Shown in pieces: positions 1-9,762 of a stretch of 35,960 bases of DNA. The notes below the pieces were generated by a model. The model saw only the letters and a program-made list of their open reading frames with translations, did no database searches and was not told the DNA's origin. The first letter of the stretch is position 1, and each line of letters begins with the position of its first letter. The DNA lies in assembly GCA_903851655.1 (NCBI GenBank), contig CAINOV010000053.1, forward strand, positions 1-35,960. Reading direction: 5' to 3'. The position numbers and the translations under genes are program-made. The DNA comes from an uncultured Caulobacterales bacterium. Its GTDB lineage: Bacteria > Pseudomonadota > Alphaproteobacteria > Caulobacterales > Caulobacteraceae.

Positions 1-1
1 C

Positions 2-304
2 GAGGCGAGCAAGCCCAACGTGGCCAAGGCCATCACCGTTGAAGCCACTCCGGAGCAGGCCGCGGCCATCTCCCTGGCCCAGTCGGTCGGCTCGGTCACT
101 CTGGTGCTGCGCAAGCCCCACGACACCACCGAAGCGCAGCGCCGCGCCATCACCCTGTCGAACATGAGCAGCGGTGAGCCGCCCCCCGCGCCCCACGCGG
201 CCCGCATGTCCCACCGGGCGTCCACCGTGACGCCCCCCGCAACGCCGCAGGTCCGCGTCGTCCGCGGCGTCGAGACCACCAGCTACCCGGCGACGGGCGC
301 GTGA
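2..304 (+). CDS. cpaB: Flp pilus assembly protein CpaB/RcpC, C-terminal fragment (5' end outside window)
   Basis: Open frame from the window edge; 'AKAITVEATPEQAAAISLAQSVGSVTLVLRKPHD' resembles the CpaB C-terminus; directly upstream of the secretin gene. Confidence 0.8.
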   Translation, partial: EASKPNVAKAITVEATPEQAAAISLAQSVGSVTLVLRKPHDTTEAQRRAITLSNMSSGEPPPAPHAARMSHRASTVTPPATPQVRVVRGVETTSYPATGA

Positions 305-369
305 GGCCCCGTCAGACGCGCCCTGCTCCCATCGGTCGAATGACCCCGTCATCCAAGGAAAGAGCCGAG

Positions 370-1815
370 ATGGCACACGCAAGCAAGATCACGATCAAGG
401 CCCTGGCTACCGCCGCCATCGCCGCCGCCCTGATGCTGCAGCCGGTGGGTCGCACCGCGGCCCACGCTGCGGAGGCGGAGGCCGCCGCCGCCCAGACGCG
501 GTCGGACGTGTCGGTCACCGTCGGCAAGTCCACGGTCGTCGAGCTGCCGGCCAATTATGCGGACCTGATGATCGCGGACCAGAAGGTCGCCGACGTGCTG
601 CCGCTGGGACCCCACTCCATCTATGTGGTCGGCCACACGCTGGGCGCCACGTCGCTGATGGTCTACGGACCCGGCAAGCACCTGATCGCCGCCTTCGACG
701 TGGGCGTGGTCGCCGACGCGGACGGCCTGAAGAAGCGCCTGAGCGAGGTCGTGCCCAACGAGAAGACCGTATCGGTCCGGACCGCCAACCAGTCGATCGT
801 CCTGTCCGGCGTCGTCGGCGGCGCCAGCGCCATGCAGCAGATCCTCGCCCTCGCCGAGTCCTATGCGCCGGGCAAGGTGATCAACATGATGACGGTCGAG
901 GGCTCGCAACAGGTGATGATGTCGGTTCGCTTCGTGGAGATGAAGCGGACCGTCGCCAAGGAACTGGACCTGAACGTCCAGTCGCGGCTCAACGCCAACG
1001 GCAAGTCGCCGTTCAACTTCATCACCGGCGACCAGCTGAACGGCAACACCAACCTGCTCCAGAGCCTGTTCGGCGCCGGCTCGGCCCGGCTGAGCCGCGG
1101 CGCGGGCGCCGTGAACGTGGTGTTTGACGCCCTCGAGACCAAGGGCCTCGTCAAGACCCTCGCCGAACCGAACCTGGTGGCCATGTCCGGCGACACGGCC
1201 AGCTTCCTGGCCGGCGGCGAATTCCCGATCCCGGTGCAGCAGTCCTCCGGCTCCGGCGGGTCTGCGCCGACGATCACCGTCCAGTTCAAGCAGTTCGGCG
1301 TATCGCTGGCCTTCACGCCCACCATCCTGCAGGACGGCCTGATCAACCTGGTGGTGAAGCCGGAAGTATCGGAAATCGACCCGACCACCTCGGTGACCGT
1401 GGGTTCGATCCAGGTTCCGGGTCTGAAGGTCCGCCGGGCCAACACCACGGTGGAGCTGCGCGACGGGGAGTCCTTCACCATCGCCGGCCTGCTGCAGGAC
1501 CACTACAACGCCCAGATCCGCCAGTACCCCTTCATCGGCGACGTGCCGGTGCTGGGCGCCCTGTTCCGCTCCAACGGCTTCCAGCGCGACGAGACCGAAC
1601 TGGTGATCGTCGTCACCGCCCGCACGGTCGTGGCCCATCGCGGCCCGACGGCGACTCCGGCGGACCGCTTCACCCCGCCGTCCGATCTGGAACTGTTCCT
1701 GCTGGGCAATCAGCAGGCGACGAAGACGGGCAACGAAGCCCTCGACCGCGTGCTGATCGGCGTCGACCCCACCAAGGGCGGCATCGACGGACCCCATGGC
1801 CATGTCATTTACTGA
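370..1815 (+). CDS. cpaC: Type II/IV secretion secretin, CpaC/RcpA family (Tad pilus)
   Basis: Signal-peptide-like N-terminus, BON/N-domain-like region, then secretin core (VVFDALETKGLVKTLAEPNLVAMSGDTASFLAGGEFPIPV ... ELRDGESFTIAGLL). ATG at 370 preferred over the ORF-track start at 301. Confidence 0.93.
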   Translation: MAHASKITIKALATAAIAAALMLQPVGRTAAHAAEAEAAAAQTRSDVSVTVGKSTVVELPANYADLMIADQKVADVLPLGPHSIYVVGHTLGATSLMVYGPGKHLIAAFDVGVVADADGLKKRLSEVVPNEKTVSVRTANQSIVLSGVVGGASAMQQILALAESYAPGKVINMMTVEGSQQVMMSVRFVEMKRTVAKELDLNVQSRLNANGKSPFNFITGDQLNGNTNLLQSLFGAGSARLSRGAGAVNVVFDALETKGLVKTLAEPNLVAMSGDTASFLAGGEFPIPVQQSSGSGGSAPTITVQFKQFGVSLAFTPTILQDGLINLVVKPEVSEIDPTTSVTVGSIQVPGLKVRRANTTVELRDGESFTIAGLLQDHYNAQIRQYPFIGDVPVLGALFRSNGFQRDETELVIVVTARTVVAHRGPTATPADRFTPPSDLELFLLGNQQATKTGNEALDRVLIGVDPTKGGIDGPHGHVIY

Positions 1816-1825
1816 GGAGGCGATC

Positions 1826-2143
1826 ATGAACGGATCCAACCGTAACACCCTGACGACAGTGATCGTCATGGCCGCAGCCCTGGGCGCAGGCCTGGGACTG
1901 GCCGGCTGCGCCAGCCCGCACCTGGGCGCCGACTTCGGCCAGGCCGTGCGCCAGGACATCGCCGCCCAGGTGGCCAATCCCGACGCCAGGTTCTCAGGCG
2001 TGATCGCGCCGGGCTCCAACCCCTCCCGCGTGGCCGCCGCCCAGGACCGCTACGCCAAGGGCAAGGTCATCCAGCCGTCGAGCCAGGTTGCGGCGACGTC
2101 CGTGGCCGCCGCGCCCAGCTCGTCGTCGGGCCTCGTTCAGTAA
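1826..2143 (+). CDS. cpaD: Short CpaD-like pilus assembly lipoprotein
   Basis: Lipobox LAGC; 'QDIAAQVANPDARFSG...SNPSRVAAAQDRYAKGKV' resembles the C-terminal part of CpaD; lies between cpaC and cpaE. Confidence 0.7.
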   Translation: MNGSNRNTLTTVIVMAAALGAGLGLAGCASPHLGADFGQAVRQDIAAQVANPDARFSGVIAPGSNPSRVAAAQDRYAKGKVIQPSSQVAATSVAAAPSSSSGLVQ

Positions 2144-2264
2144 ACCGTGTGGCGCCACCGGGGTCGGTGCGGGCTGGGCTACGGCCTGAACATTGCAAGT
2201 TCCCCAAATAGGCGTGTCCATTTGGATCAACTGAGGGAGCCGTCCGGTGTCAGTCATCAGAAGA

Positions 2265-3461
2265 ATGGATAGCGACGTGTCGGAAACCGCCCAACAGATC
2301 CCAGCGAGCCCTCCGTACGAGATCGGCGTCGTCGAGGGCACGGGCGCCAGCGACACCATGCTGATCTCGGTCGCCGCGCACATTCCCACGGCCCGCTTCC
2401 GGGTGGTCTCCCTCGAAACGCTCGGCGCCGGCGGCCACGGCCTCGACGCCGTGATCGTGCCGGGCAGTCTGGGCGCGCGGGTCGACGCCCTGCTGACCGA
2501 AGCCTCGGGCGACCTGCGGATCATCGTGATCCTGGACGATCCCAGCGTCGCCAACAGCCGCCGCCTTCTGTCCCTCGGCGCGGCGGACATCCTCGCCGCC
2601 CCGGTCACCGAGCCGGCCCTGACCCTGAGCCTCGAGCGGATCATGCGCGCCGCGGCGCCGGCGGCGGCGCGGCCGCGCAGCGACGGCGCCGTGGTCGCCC
2701 TGCTGAAGGCCGGCGGCGGGGTCGGTGCCACCTTCCTCGCAACCCAGATGGCCGCCGGGCTGGGCCGACAGGACCCGGGCAAGGTGTGCATCGCCGACCT
2801 GGACATCCAGTTCGGCGTGGTCAGCGACTATCTGGACGCCGACCAGTCCTTCACCGTCGCCGACATCATCGGCAACGCCGCCGCGTTCAGCGAGGCCTCG
2901 TTCTCGTCGGCCCTGGCCGAACACAAGTCCGGCTGCCGGATCCTCAGCGCGCCCAAGGACGTGACCCCGCTGGAGAGCCTGACCACCGCCCATATCGAGA
3001 CCATTGTCGGCGGACTGCGTCGGACCTTCTCCACCACCCTGCTCGACCTGCCGCCCGCCTGGACCCTGTGGAGCTTCCGGGCCCTGCAGATGGCGGACCG
3101 GATCGTGCTGGTGACCCAGCTCAGCGTGCCGCACATGCAGCTGGTCAAGCGCCAGCTCCGGGTGCTTTCCGCCCAGAAGCTGGACCACAAGCCGATCCAC
3201 CTCGTCCTCAACGCCGTGTCGGCCGAGCAGCTGGCCGCCCTGCCGGTGAAGGTCGCCGAGAAGGCGATTGGACGGACCTTTGACCTTGTGATCCCCGAGG
3301 ACCGCCGGACCGCCGGCCTCGCCACCAATCAGGGCATCGAGCTGAACGAAGCCAAAAGCACGTCCAAGCTCGGCGCCGGAATCAGCCAGTTGGCGGCGCT
3401 GGCCGTTACCGGAAACCTCGCTGCGCCCGCAAGCAGCGGCCTCAAACTCAAATTCTGGTGA
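2265..3461 (+). CDS. cpaE: CpaE-like pilus assembly ATPase (receiver-like N-terminus + ParA/MinD-type P-loop)
   Basis: 'LLKAGGGVGATFLATQMAAGLG' P-loop variant and 'VCIADLDIQFG'; position between cpaD and cpaF. GTG at 2247 is an alternative start. Confidence 0.9.
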   Translation: MDSDVSETAQQIPASPPYEIGVVEGTGASDTMLISVAAHIPTARFRVVSLETLGAGGHGLDAVIVPGSLGARVDALLTEASGDLRIIVILDDPSVANSRRLLSLGAADILAAPVTEPALTLSLERIMRAAAPAAARPRSDGAVVALLKAGGGVGATFLATQMAAGLGRQDPGKVCIADLDIQFGVVSDYLDADQSFTVADIIGNAAAFSEASFSSALAEHKSGCRILSAPKDVTPLESLTTAHIETIVGGLRRTFSTTLLDLPPAWTLWSFRALQMADRIVLVTQLSVPHMQLVKRQLRVLSAQKLDHKPIHLVLNAVSAEQLAALPVKVAEKAIGRTFDLVIPEDRRTAGLATNQGIELNEAKSTSKLGAGISQLAALAVTGNLAAPASSGLKLKFW

Positions 3462-4804
3462 ACCCCATGCTGTGGTCTACGGAAGAGCCGTCCAACACGC
3501 CCAACGCCGCCGCCGCGGATCCGATCGACGACGGCATCGCCCTGCGGGTGCGCATTCACCAGCGCCTGCTGGAGCTCCTCAATCTGAGCGTCCTTGACCG
3601 GACGCCCCGTGAGACCCTGCAGGGGGAGATCCGCGGGGTCGTGAGCCAGCTGCTCGCCGAGGAGAAGCGGTTCCTGACCGTGGCGCAGACTGACCGGCTG
3701 CTGCAGGACATCCTCGACGAACTGCTGGGTCTCGGGCCGCTCGAGCCCCTGCTCAAGGACGAGACGATCACCGACATCATGATCAACACCCACGCCACGG
3801 TCTATGTGGAGCGCGGGGGCAAGATCGAACTGTCGGATGCGAAGTTCCAGGACACCCGTCACCTGGTGCGCATCATCAACAAGATCGTCTCCGCCGTGGG
3901 GCGGCGGGTCGACGAGTCCCAGCCCATGGTGGACGCGCGGCTGGCCGACGGCAGCCGGATCAACGCCATCATTCCGCCCCTTGCGGTGGACGGCCCCCTG
4001 GTCTCCATCCGGAAATTCTCCAAGTCCCCGATCAAGCTCGAGAAGCTGGTGGAGTTCGGGTCGATGAGCCAGGAGATGGCGCAGGCCCTGCACGGCATCG
4101 TGCGGACCCGGCGCAACGTGCTGATCTCCGGCGGCACCGGCTCGGGCAAGACCACGCTGCTCAACGCCATGTCCGCGTTCATCGATGACTTCGAGCGGAT
4201 CATCACCATCGAGGACTCCGCCGAACTCCAGCTGCAGCAGTCCCACGTGGGCCGCCTGGAAACACGGCCGTCTAACATCGAGGGGACCGGCGAGATCACC
4301 CAGCGCGACCTGGTCCGGAACTCCCTGCGGATGCGCCCGGACCGGATCATCGTCGGCGAAGTCCGCGCCGGCGAGGCCTTCGACATGCTGCAGGCCATGA
4401 ATACCGGACACGACGGCTCCATGACCACGGTCCACGCCAATTCGGCCCGGGACGCCCTGACCCGGGTCGAGCAGATGATCGGCATGGCCGGGCTGGACAT
4501 CCCCGCCCGCTCGATCCGCCAGCAGATCGCCGCCGCGGTGAACGTGGTGATCCAGGTGGAGCGGATGGATGACGGTCGCCGTCGGGTCGTGTCCATCTCC
4601 GAAGTGGTCGGGATGGAAGAGGACGTGATCACCATGAACGAGATCTTCCGCTTCCGCCGCAAGGGCAAGACGCCGGAGGGCCAGATCATCGGCGAGTTCG
4701 AGGCCACCGGCCTGCGACCCCGGTATCTGGAGCAGATGAAGGCCCGCGGGCTCGACACGCCGCTGACCCTCGTGCCGGCCGCGGCCGCAGGGGGCGTCAA
4801 ATGA
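3458..4804 (+). CDS. cpaF: Tad/Flp pilus secretion ATPase CpaF/TadA
   Basis: Walker A 'ISGGTGSGKTTLLNAMSAFI', 'RIITIEDSAELQL', 'MRPDRIIVGEVRAGEAFDMLQAMNTGHDGSMTTVHAN'. Confidence 0.97.
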   Translation: MNPMLWSTEEPSNTPNAAAADPIDDGIALRVRIHQRLLELLNLSVLDRTPRETLQGEIRGVVSQLLAEEKRFLTVAQTDRLLQDILDELLGLGPLEPLLKDETITDIMINTHATVYVERGGKIELSDAKFQDTRHLVRIINKIVSAVGRRVDESQPMVDARLADGSRINAIIPPLAVDGPLVSIRKFSKSPIKLEKLVEFGSMSQEMAQALHGIVRTRRNVLISGGTGSGKTTLLNAMSAFIDDFERIITIEDSAELQLQQSHVGRLETRPSNIEGTGEITQRDLVRNSLRMRPDRIIVGEVRAGEAFDMLQAMNTGHDGSMTTVHANSARDALTRVEQMIGMAGLDIPARSIRQQIAAAVNVVIQVERMDDGRRRVVSISEVVGMEEDVITMNEIFRFRRKGKTPEGQIIGEFEATGLRPRYLEQMKARGLDTPLTLVPAAAAGGVK

Positions 4805-5793
4805 CCGGCGCCCTCGAACCCCTCATCTATGTGATGATCTTCATCGCCGTGGCGATGCTGACCCAGGCCACCGCATCGTCGTTCTTCTCGGCGTCGGATC
4901 GGGGCAAGCGGATCAACCGCCGGCTGACCCTGCTGGAGTCGGGCATGAGCCGCGACGAGGCCTATTCCACGCTGATGCAGGTCTCGTCCCTGCCGGAACT
5001 GGGCAACAAGCAGGTCCGCCAATGGCTGAAGCAGATGGACCAGTTCCGGCGGCAGGCCAACGTCTCCGTCACCCTGCCCCAGATCGGGCTGATGATCGCC
5101 GGCGCCGCTGCGGTGCTCTGGGTGATCAGCCTGCTGCGCCTGCTGCTGACCAGCAGCCTGACCGTGGCCTCGCTCATCGTCACGATGGTCGGCGCGGTGT
5201 TGCTGCCCGTCGTCGGCGTCTACATGTGGCTCGCCCGGCTGCGCAACAAGCGGCTGAAGCAGATCGACGAACAGCTGCCGTCGGCCCTCGACATCATGAC
5301 CCGCGCCCTGAAGGCCGGGCACCCGGTAGTGTCCGCCCTGCAGCTGGCCGCCAACGAGATCGGTGATCCGCTGGGGACGGAATTCGGCCTGGTCGTGGAC
5401 GAGACGATCTACGGCATGGAGTTGCGGGACGCCCTCGCCAGCTTCGCGGAGCGGGTCGGCTCGCAGGAATGTCACTTCTTCGCGGTCAGCATCGGCATCC
5501 AGGCGCAGACAGGCGGAAATCTGGGCGAGATCCTCGAAGGCCTCGCCACGATCATGCGCGGCCGCGCCGCCCTGGGCCGCCGGATCAAATCGGTGTCCAG
5601 CGAAGGCCGCGCCACGGCCGCCCTGATGATCGCGCTGGTCCCGATCGCAGTGGCGACCCAATCCCTGGTGCGGCCCGACTCCTACATCAACAAGTTCAGC
5701 GATCCGATCTTCTGGCCGTCGGTCGGCTATTGCGCCGTGCTGTTCGTGATCGGGGTCTTCACGATCCGCCGCATCGTCAACTTCAAGTATTGA
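4801..5793 (+). CDS. tadB: Type II secretion F-family protein TadB
   Basis: T2SSF domain 'LPSALDIMTRALKAGHPVVSALQLAANEIGDPLGTEF', multiple TM segments, start overlaps cpaF stop. Confidence 0.93.
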   Translation: MTGALEPLIYVMIFIAVAMLTQATASSFFSASDRGKRINRRLTLLESGMSRDEAYSTLMQVSSLPELGNKQVRQWLKQMDQFRRQANVSVTLPQIGLMIAGAAAVLWVISLLRLLLTSSLTVASLIVTMVGAVLLPVVGVYMWLARLRNKRLKQIDEQLPSALDIMTRALKAGHPVVSALQLAANEIGDPLGTEFGLVVDETIYGMELRDALASFAERVGSQECHFFAVSIGIQAQTGGNLGEILEGLATIMRGRAALGRRIKSVSSEGRATAALMIALVPIAVATQSLVRPDSYINKFSDPIFWPSVGYCAVLFVIGVFTIRRIVNFKY

Positions 5794-5802
5794 GGTCCGG
5801 TC

Positions 5803-6750
5803 ATGAACACCCCCCTCATCCTCGCCCTTGAAGTCCTGATCTTCGCCGGCGTGGTCTTCGGCAGTCTGATGTTCGCCCGGCGGGTGGAGCGCCTGCGGAC
5901 CGTGCAACGGCGGCTCGACAGCGCCCAGGTCGAGGCCAAGCGGCGCCCCTCCAACATCCTCAAGTCCTTCGAGATCAAGAATCCCTTCCTGAACTGGGTG
6001 CAGTCCGCGACCCTCGATCAGGACGAGAAGGAAAAGACGACCCTGCAGCGGGATCTGGCCCTGGCCGGCTTCCCGAGCCCGGTGGCGCCGGCCGCCTTCG
6101 TCGCACTGCGCTTCCTGCTGGCGGCGGGTCTGCCGATCCTGTTCGTTCTGGCCCAGTCCTTTTCCACCCACCCCGTTGTGGGCGCTCCGGCCTTTCTGGC
6201 GCCGATGATCCTCAGCGCGGCGGGGCTCCTGGCGCCGCGCCTGCTGCTGGATCAGCGGGTCACGTCCCGCCGCCAGACCCTGGAGGCGGAGTTCCCCGAC
6301 GCCCTGGACCTGATGGTCGTGTGCGTGGAGGCCGGGCTGGGACTGGAGGGCGCCATCCTGCGGGTCGGCGAGGAGACGCGGCGGTCCCACGCCCTGATCA
6401 GCCACGAACTGCAGATGGTCTCGTTCGAGCTGAACGCGGGCAAGAGCCGCGCCGACGCCCTGCGCGGACTCGCCCGGCGCACGCAGCTGGACTCGGTGAA
6501 TGCATTCGTCGGCCTGCTGGTGCAGTCCGATCAGCTGGGGGTCAGCTATGCGCGGACCCTGCGGACCTTCTCCAACGAGCTGCGCGACAAGCGGTTCATG
6601 CGGGCGGAGGAAAAGGCGATGCGGATCCCGCTGCTGATCACGCTGCCCCTGATGCTCTGCATCCTGCCGTGCGTCGTCGTCGCGGTGATGCTGCCGTCGA
6701 TCATCGAACTGACCCACCTGATGCCGACCCTGCAGGGAGCCCCACGCTGA
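5803..6750 (+). CDS. tadC: Type II secretion F-family protein TadC
   Basis: T2SSF domain 'FPDALDLMVVCVEAGLGLEGAILRVGEE', 'RMRAEEKAMRIPLLITLPLMLCILPCVVVAVMLPSI'-type C-terminus. Confidence 0.93.
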   Translation: MNTPLILALEVLIFAGVVFGSLMFARRVERLRTVQRRLDSAQVEAKRRPSNILKSFEIKNPFLNWVQSATLDQDEKEKTTLQRDLALAGFPSPVAPAAFVALRFLLAAGLPILFVLAQSFSTHPVVGAPAFLAPMILSAAGLLAPRLLLDQRVTSRRQTLEAEFPDALDLMVVCVEAGLGLEGAILRVGEETRRSHALISHELQMVSFELNAGKSRADALRGLARRTQLDSVNAFVGLLVQSDQLGVSYARTLRTFSNELRDKRFMRAEEKAMRIPLLITLPLMLCILPCVVVAVMLPSIIELTHLMPTLQGAPR

Positions 6751-7547
6751 TGTCACGTTGCGCCCGAACCGCCCGCGGGACGGCCGTCGTCCTGTGGCTC
6801 CTGCCGCTCCTGGCCGCTTGCCAGGCGCCGCCCCTGCAGATCCGGCCCGTGGGCGCGTCCCTGGCCGGCGCGCAGATGGGCGCCGAGCGCGAGGACGCCG
6901 ACTACGCCTCCGCCCGGGCCGCGATCGAGCGGCGCGACTATGCGACGGCCCTGGACTGGCTGCAGTCCGCGCGCGCCCGTCAACCGTCTGACGTCCGTGT
7001 CCTGAACGCCTTCGGCGTCGTGTATGACAAGCTGGGCCGCTTCGACCTCAGCGCCCGCTACTATCAGCAGGCCCTCGACATCGACCGCGGCTCGGAGATC
7101 GTCCGGCACAATCTGGCCTACTCCCGGGGGCTCCAGTCGCGCATCGTGGCGTCTCCGGTGAGCTGGGAGCTGGCGGACATCCAGACGCCGCCGCAGGTGG
7201 TCGCCGAACCGGCGCCCCGGCCCGCCGCTGTGGCGGCGGCGGCCCGTCCGCGCCACATCCTGACCGTCGTGAACAGCACGGGTCGGACCGGTGGCGAAAT
7301 CCCGGTGTTCGAGCATCTGGTCAGCCTGAAGTGGTCCCTGTCCCATCGCCAGATCGCGCCCGGCGCGCCCGCCCGGACCACGAGCATTCGCTATGCCGCC
7401 GCCTATCGGAGCCAGGCCAGGGCCCTGGCCCGGACCCTCCCGGGGCCTGTGGAGCTGGTCCCGGCGGACGGCGACGAGACGGGCGTTCGGCTGGTGCTCG
7501 GCGCGGACGCCGCCAACTGGCGACTGGCGCCCCCGTCGCGCAGCTGA
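6750..7547 (+). CDS. TPR lipoprotein with C-terminal LytR_C-like domain (TadD-like)
   Basis: ATG overlaps tadC stop (ATGA); lipobox LLAAC; TPR 'VRVLNAFGVVYDKLGRFDLSARYYQQALDI'; C-terminal 'ILTVVNSTGRTGGE ... TTSIRYAAAYRSQARALARTL ... VRLVLGADAANW' resembles LytR_C. Confidence 0.8.
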   Translation: MSRCARTARGTAVVLWLLPLLAACQAPPLQIRPVGASLAGAQMGAEREDADYASARAAIERRDYATALDWLQSARARQPSDVRVLNAFGVVYDKLGRFDLSARYYQQALDIDRGSEIVRHNLAYSRGLQSRIVASPVSWELADIQTPPQVVAEPAPRPAAVAAAARPRHILTVVNSTGRTGGEIPVFEHLVSLKWSLSHRQIAPGAPARTTSIRYAAAYRSQARALARTLPGPVELVPADGDETGVRLVLGADAANWRLAPPSRS

Positions 7548-7651
7548 CTGGAAACAACTTTGTAAGGCGATCCGGTCATGATGCTCGGGTCGCCCGTCCG
7601 CCTCCCCGCCCTGCGGGCCGGTCCTGCCGGGCCCTGTTGTCAGGATCCAGG

Positions 7652-8557
7652 ATGTTCCAGAGATCACCCCACACGACCCGGTTCGTCGCCGCCATGCTCG
7701 GCCTGGCCCTGTCGTTCGCGCCCCTCGCCCGCGCCGGCGCACAGGCCGGGCCCGCGCCGCACGGCCCGTCCGCCGCCGCCACGGACGCCGGCGTCGCCAT
7801 GATCCGGGACGCCATTTCGGAAATGCGCTTCATGGACGCCGAGCGCCTCCTGGACGAGGCCGCCGTGTCGGGCGTCAAGGATGACCGGGTCACGTTGCTG
7901 GCGGGAGAGCTGGAGCTGGCCCGCCACCAGCTGAAGCTGGCCCTGGCCGCCTTCGACGACCTGGAGTCGCGGGCCAAGACCGTTGCGCCGGCCACCCTGA
8001 ACCAGGCCCGGACAGACCGGGGGATCACCCTGTCGCTTCTGGGACGCTCCGACGACGCCGTCCGCGTCCTCACCGTGGCGACCCAATCGGATCCGACCCA
8101 GTGGCGCGCGTGGAACGCCCTCGGCTCGGAATACGACGCCCGGCGCGCCTGGGACAAGGCGGAGGCCGCCTATGCTCGCGCCATGGAAGCGTCGAACGGC
8201 GCCGCCCTCGTCCTGAACAACCGGGGCTATTCGCGCCTGCTGCAGAAGCGTTATGACGAGAGCGCCGCGGATCTGGTCGCGGCGCTGAACCAGCGCCCGG
8301 ACTTCCCCGAGGCCCGGGCCAATCTGCGCATCGTCCTGGCCATGAAGGGCGACTTCGCTCATGCGACCCAGGGCGGCGGCGACCAGGACCAGGCGACCCT
8401 GCTGAACAATGCCGGCTTCGCCGCCGCCATGCAGGGGGACTACGCCCGGGCGGAAGACCTCCTGACCCGGGCGATGAAGCTCCGTGGCAGCTATTTCGAA
8501 CGGGCGGGCGAGAACCTGAAGATGGTCAGCGGACTGGCGGGCAAGGACACGCACTGA
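7652..8557 (+). CDS. TPR-repeat protein with signal peptide, TadD-like
   Basis: Signal peptide MFQRSPHTTRFVAAMLGLALSFAPLARAGAQA; several TPRs (WRAWNALGSEYDARRAWDKAEAAYARAME...); end of tad cluster. Confidence 0.8.
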   Translation: MFQRSPHTTRFVAAMLGLALSFAPLARAGAQAGPAPHGPSAAATDAGVAMIRDAISEMRFMDAERLLDEAAVSGVKDDRVTLLAGELELARHQLKLALAAFDDLESRAKTVAPATLNQARTDRGITLSLLGRSDDAVRVLTVATQSDPTQWRAWNALGSEYDARRAWDKAEAAYARAMEASNGAALVLNNRGYSRLLQKRYDESAADLVAALNQRPDFPEARANLRIVLAMKGDFAHATQGGGDQDQATLLNNAGFAAAMQGDYARAEDLLTRAMKLRGSYFERAGENLKMVSGLAGKDTH

Positions 8558-8599
8558 GCGCGTCCGCCTGACCTCCGCCCGCCGCAGCAGGCCGAGAGG

Positions 8600-9742
8600 T
8601 CAGGCCCGGACGTCCCGGGCGACGCTTCGCCCCAGGGCGAGCAACGCCCACGGCGCCATGGCCAGTCCCAGCGCCATCAGCGGGGTCGTCAGCAGTCCCC
8701 AGTAATCGTTGTTGGGTCGGCCGATGACCATGAAGCCCGCCATATAGCCGATCAGCACCGCCGCCAGTCGCAGACCCGATCCGCGCCAGTGCGCCGCGCC
8801 GAGGCAGCCGAGCGGCGCCAGAACGGCGGCGACGGCGCCGACCGCCCCCGCTCCGCCCACCGCGCCTCCGGCGGCGGCGAGCGCATTCCACCCGTTGGTG
8901 ATCAGCACGAAGCGCCAGCCGCTGAAGCGGACCCAGCCGGGGGATACGGGATCGTGCGGCAGCAACAGCCGGCTGGCCAGCATCCACGTGACCATCAGAT
9001 AGCCCGCCGCCGCGGCGCCGACGGCGGCGAAGGTCAGGGCCTCGCGCCGGCGCCCCTCCAGCCCGGCGGCGACGACCATCACCAGGACGTAGGGAAGCGC
9101 CAGCTCCCGGATCATCACGGCGAGCCCGGCGGTCAGCGCCGAAGCCACATATCGCCGCTCTGTCCTGAGGGCGAGGGACAGGCAGATCAGCACGCCGGCC
9201 CAGCTCTCGTGGAACAGGCAGGCGCCCTCCACCATCAGCGGCGCGGTGAACCCCGTCGCAAGCAGGAACGTGCTGGCGACGAGGGGCGGGAACGCGCCCA
9301 GACTTCGCTCCATCCGCAGCATCCACAGCACCAACGTCAGTCCCGCCAGAAGCTTGAGGCCCAAGCCGGCCCAGACCTCGCCCGGAAGCCAGCGGATCAG
9401 GGTGGCCAGGGTCGGCGGACGGATCGCGATGATCGGCCGGAGGGGATAGTTCCGCGCGCGCTGTTCGACCACGGCCGCGTGATCGTAGCTGTCGCCGCCC
9501 CGCATGCGGGCAATGATGGCGCGATAGAGGGCCATGTCGGACTCGCCCGGCGCATGCGCGGCCGGCGGCCCGTGCGTCGCCGCGCCGCCGCTGACCGCCA
9601 GTCCGCCGGCGATCAGCAGGAGCAAGGCGGCGAGGACCGCCAGCGCCGCTGCGCGCGAGAGCCCGGCAAACCGGCCGTCAGCGCCCCGCGCCGTCTGTTG
9701 CACCTGGTCCATCCGGCCCCCAACCGCCGATCCGGCGGTCAT
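8600..9742 (-). CDS. Polytopic integral membrane protein (possible GT-C-like / uncharacterised)
   Basis: Many hydrophobic segments; conserved-looking 'YPLRPIIAIRPPTLATLIRWLP', 'GRPNNDYWGLLTTPLMALGL'. Start at 9742 or 9712. Confidence 0.7.
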   Translation of the reverse strand: MTAGSAVGGRMDQVQQTARGADGRFAGLSRAAALAVLAALLLLIAGGLAVSGGAATHGPPAAHAPGESDMALYRAIIARMRGGDSYDHAAVVEQRARNYPLRPIIAIRPPTLATLIRWLPGEVWAGLGLKLLAGLTLVLWMLRMERSLGAFPPLVASTFLLATGFTAPLMVEGACLFHESWAGVLICLSLALRTERRYVASALTAGLAVMIRELALPYVLVMVVAAGLEGRRREALTFAAVGAAAAGYLMVTWMLASRLLLPHDPVSPGWVRFSGWRFVLITNGWNALAAAGGAVGGAGAVGAVAAVLAPLGCLGAAHWRGSGLRLAAVLIGYMAGFMVIGRPNNDYWGLLTTPLMALGLAMAPWALLALGRSVARDVRA

Positions 9743-9762
9743 CCCGCGCCGGTCGTCCCGAT

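Noticed and set aside
349-2019. 556-aa minus-strand ORF opposite the secretin gene
   Set aside because: Same GC-driven antisense artefact; the secretin frame has clear family motifs.
3859-6756. 965-aa minus-strand ORF opposite cpaF/tadB/tadC
   Set aside because: Antisense shadow of well-supported genes; no recognisable domain, His/Gln/Arg/Gly-biased.
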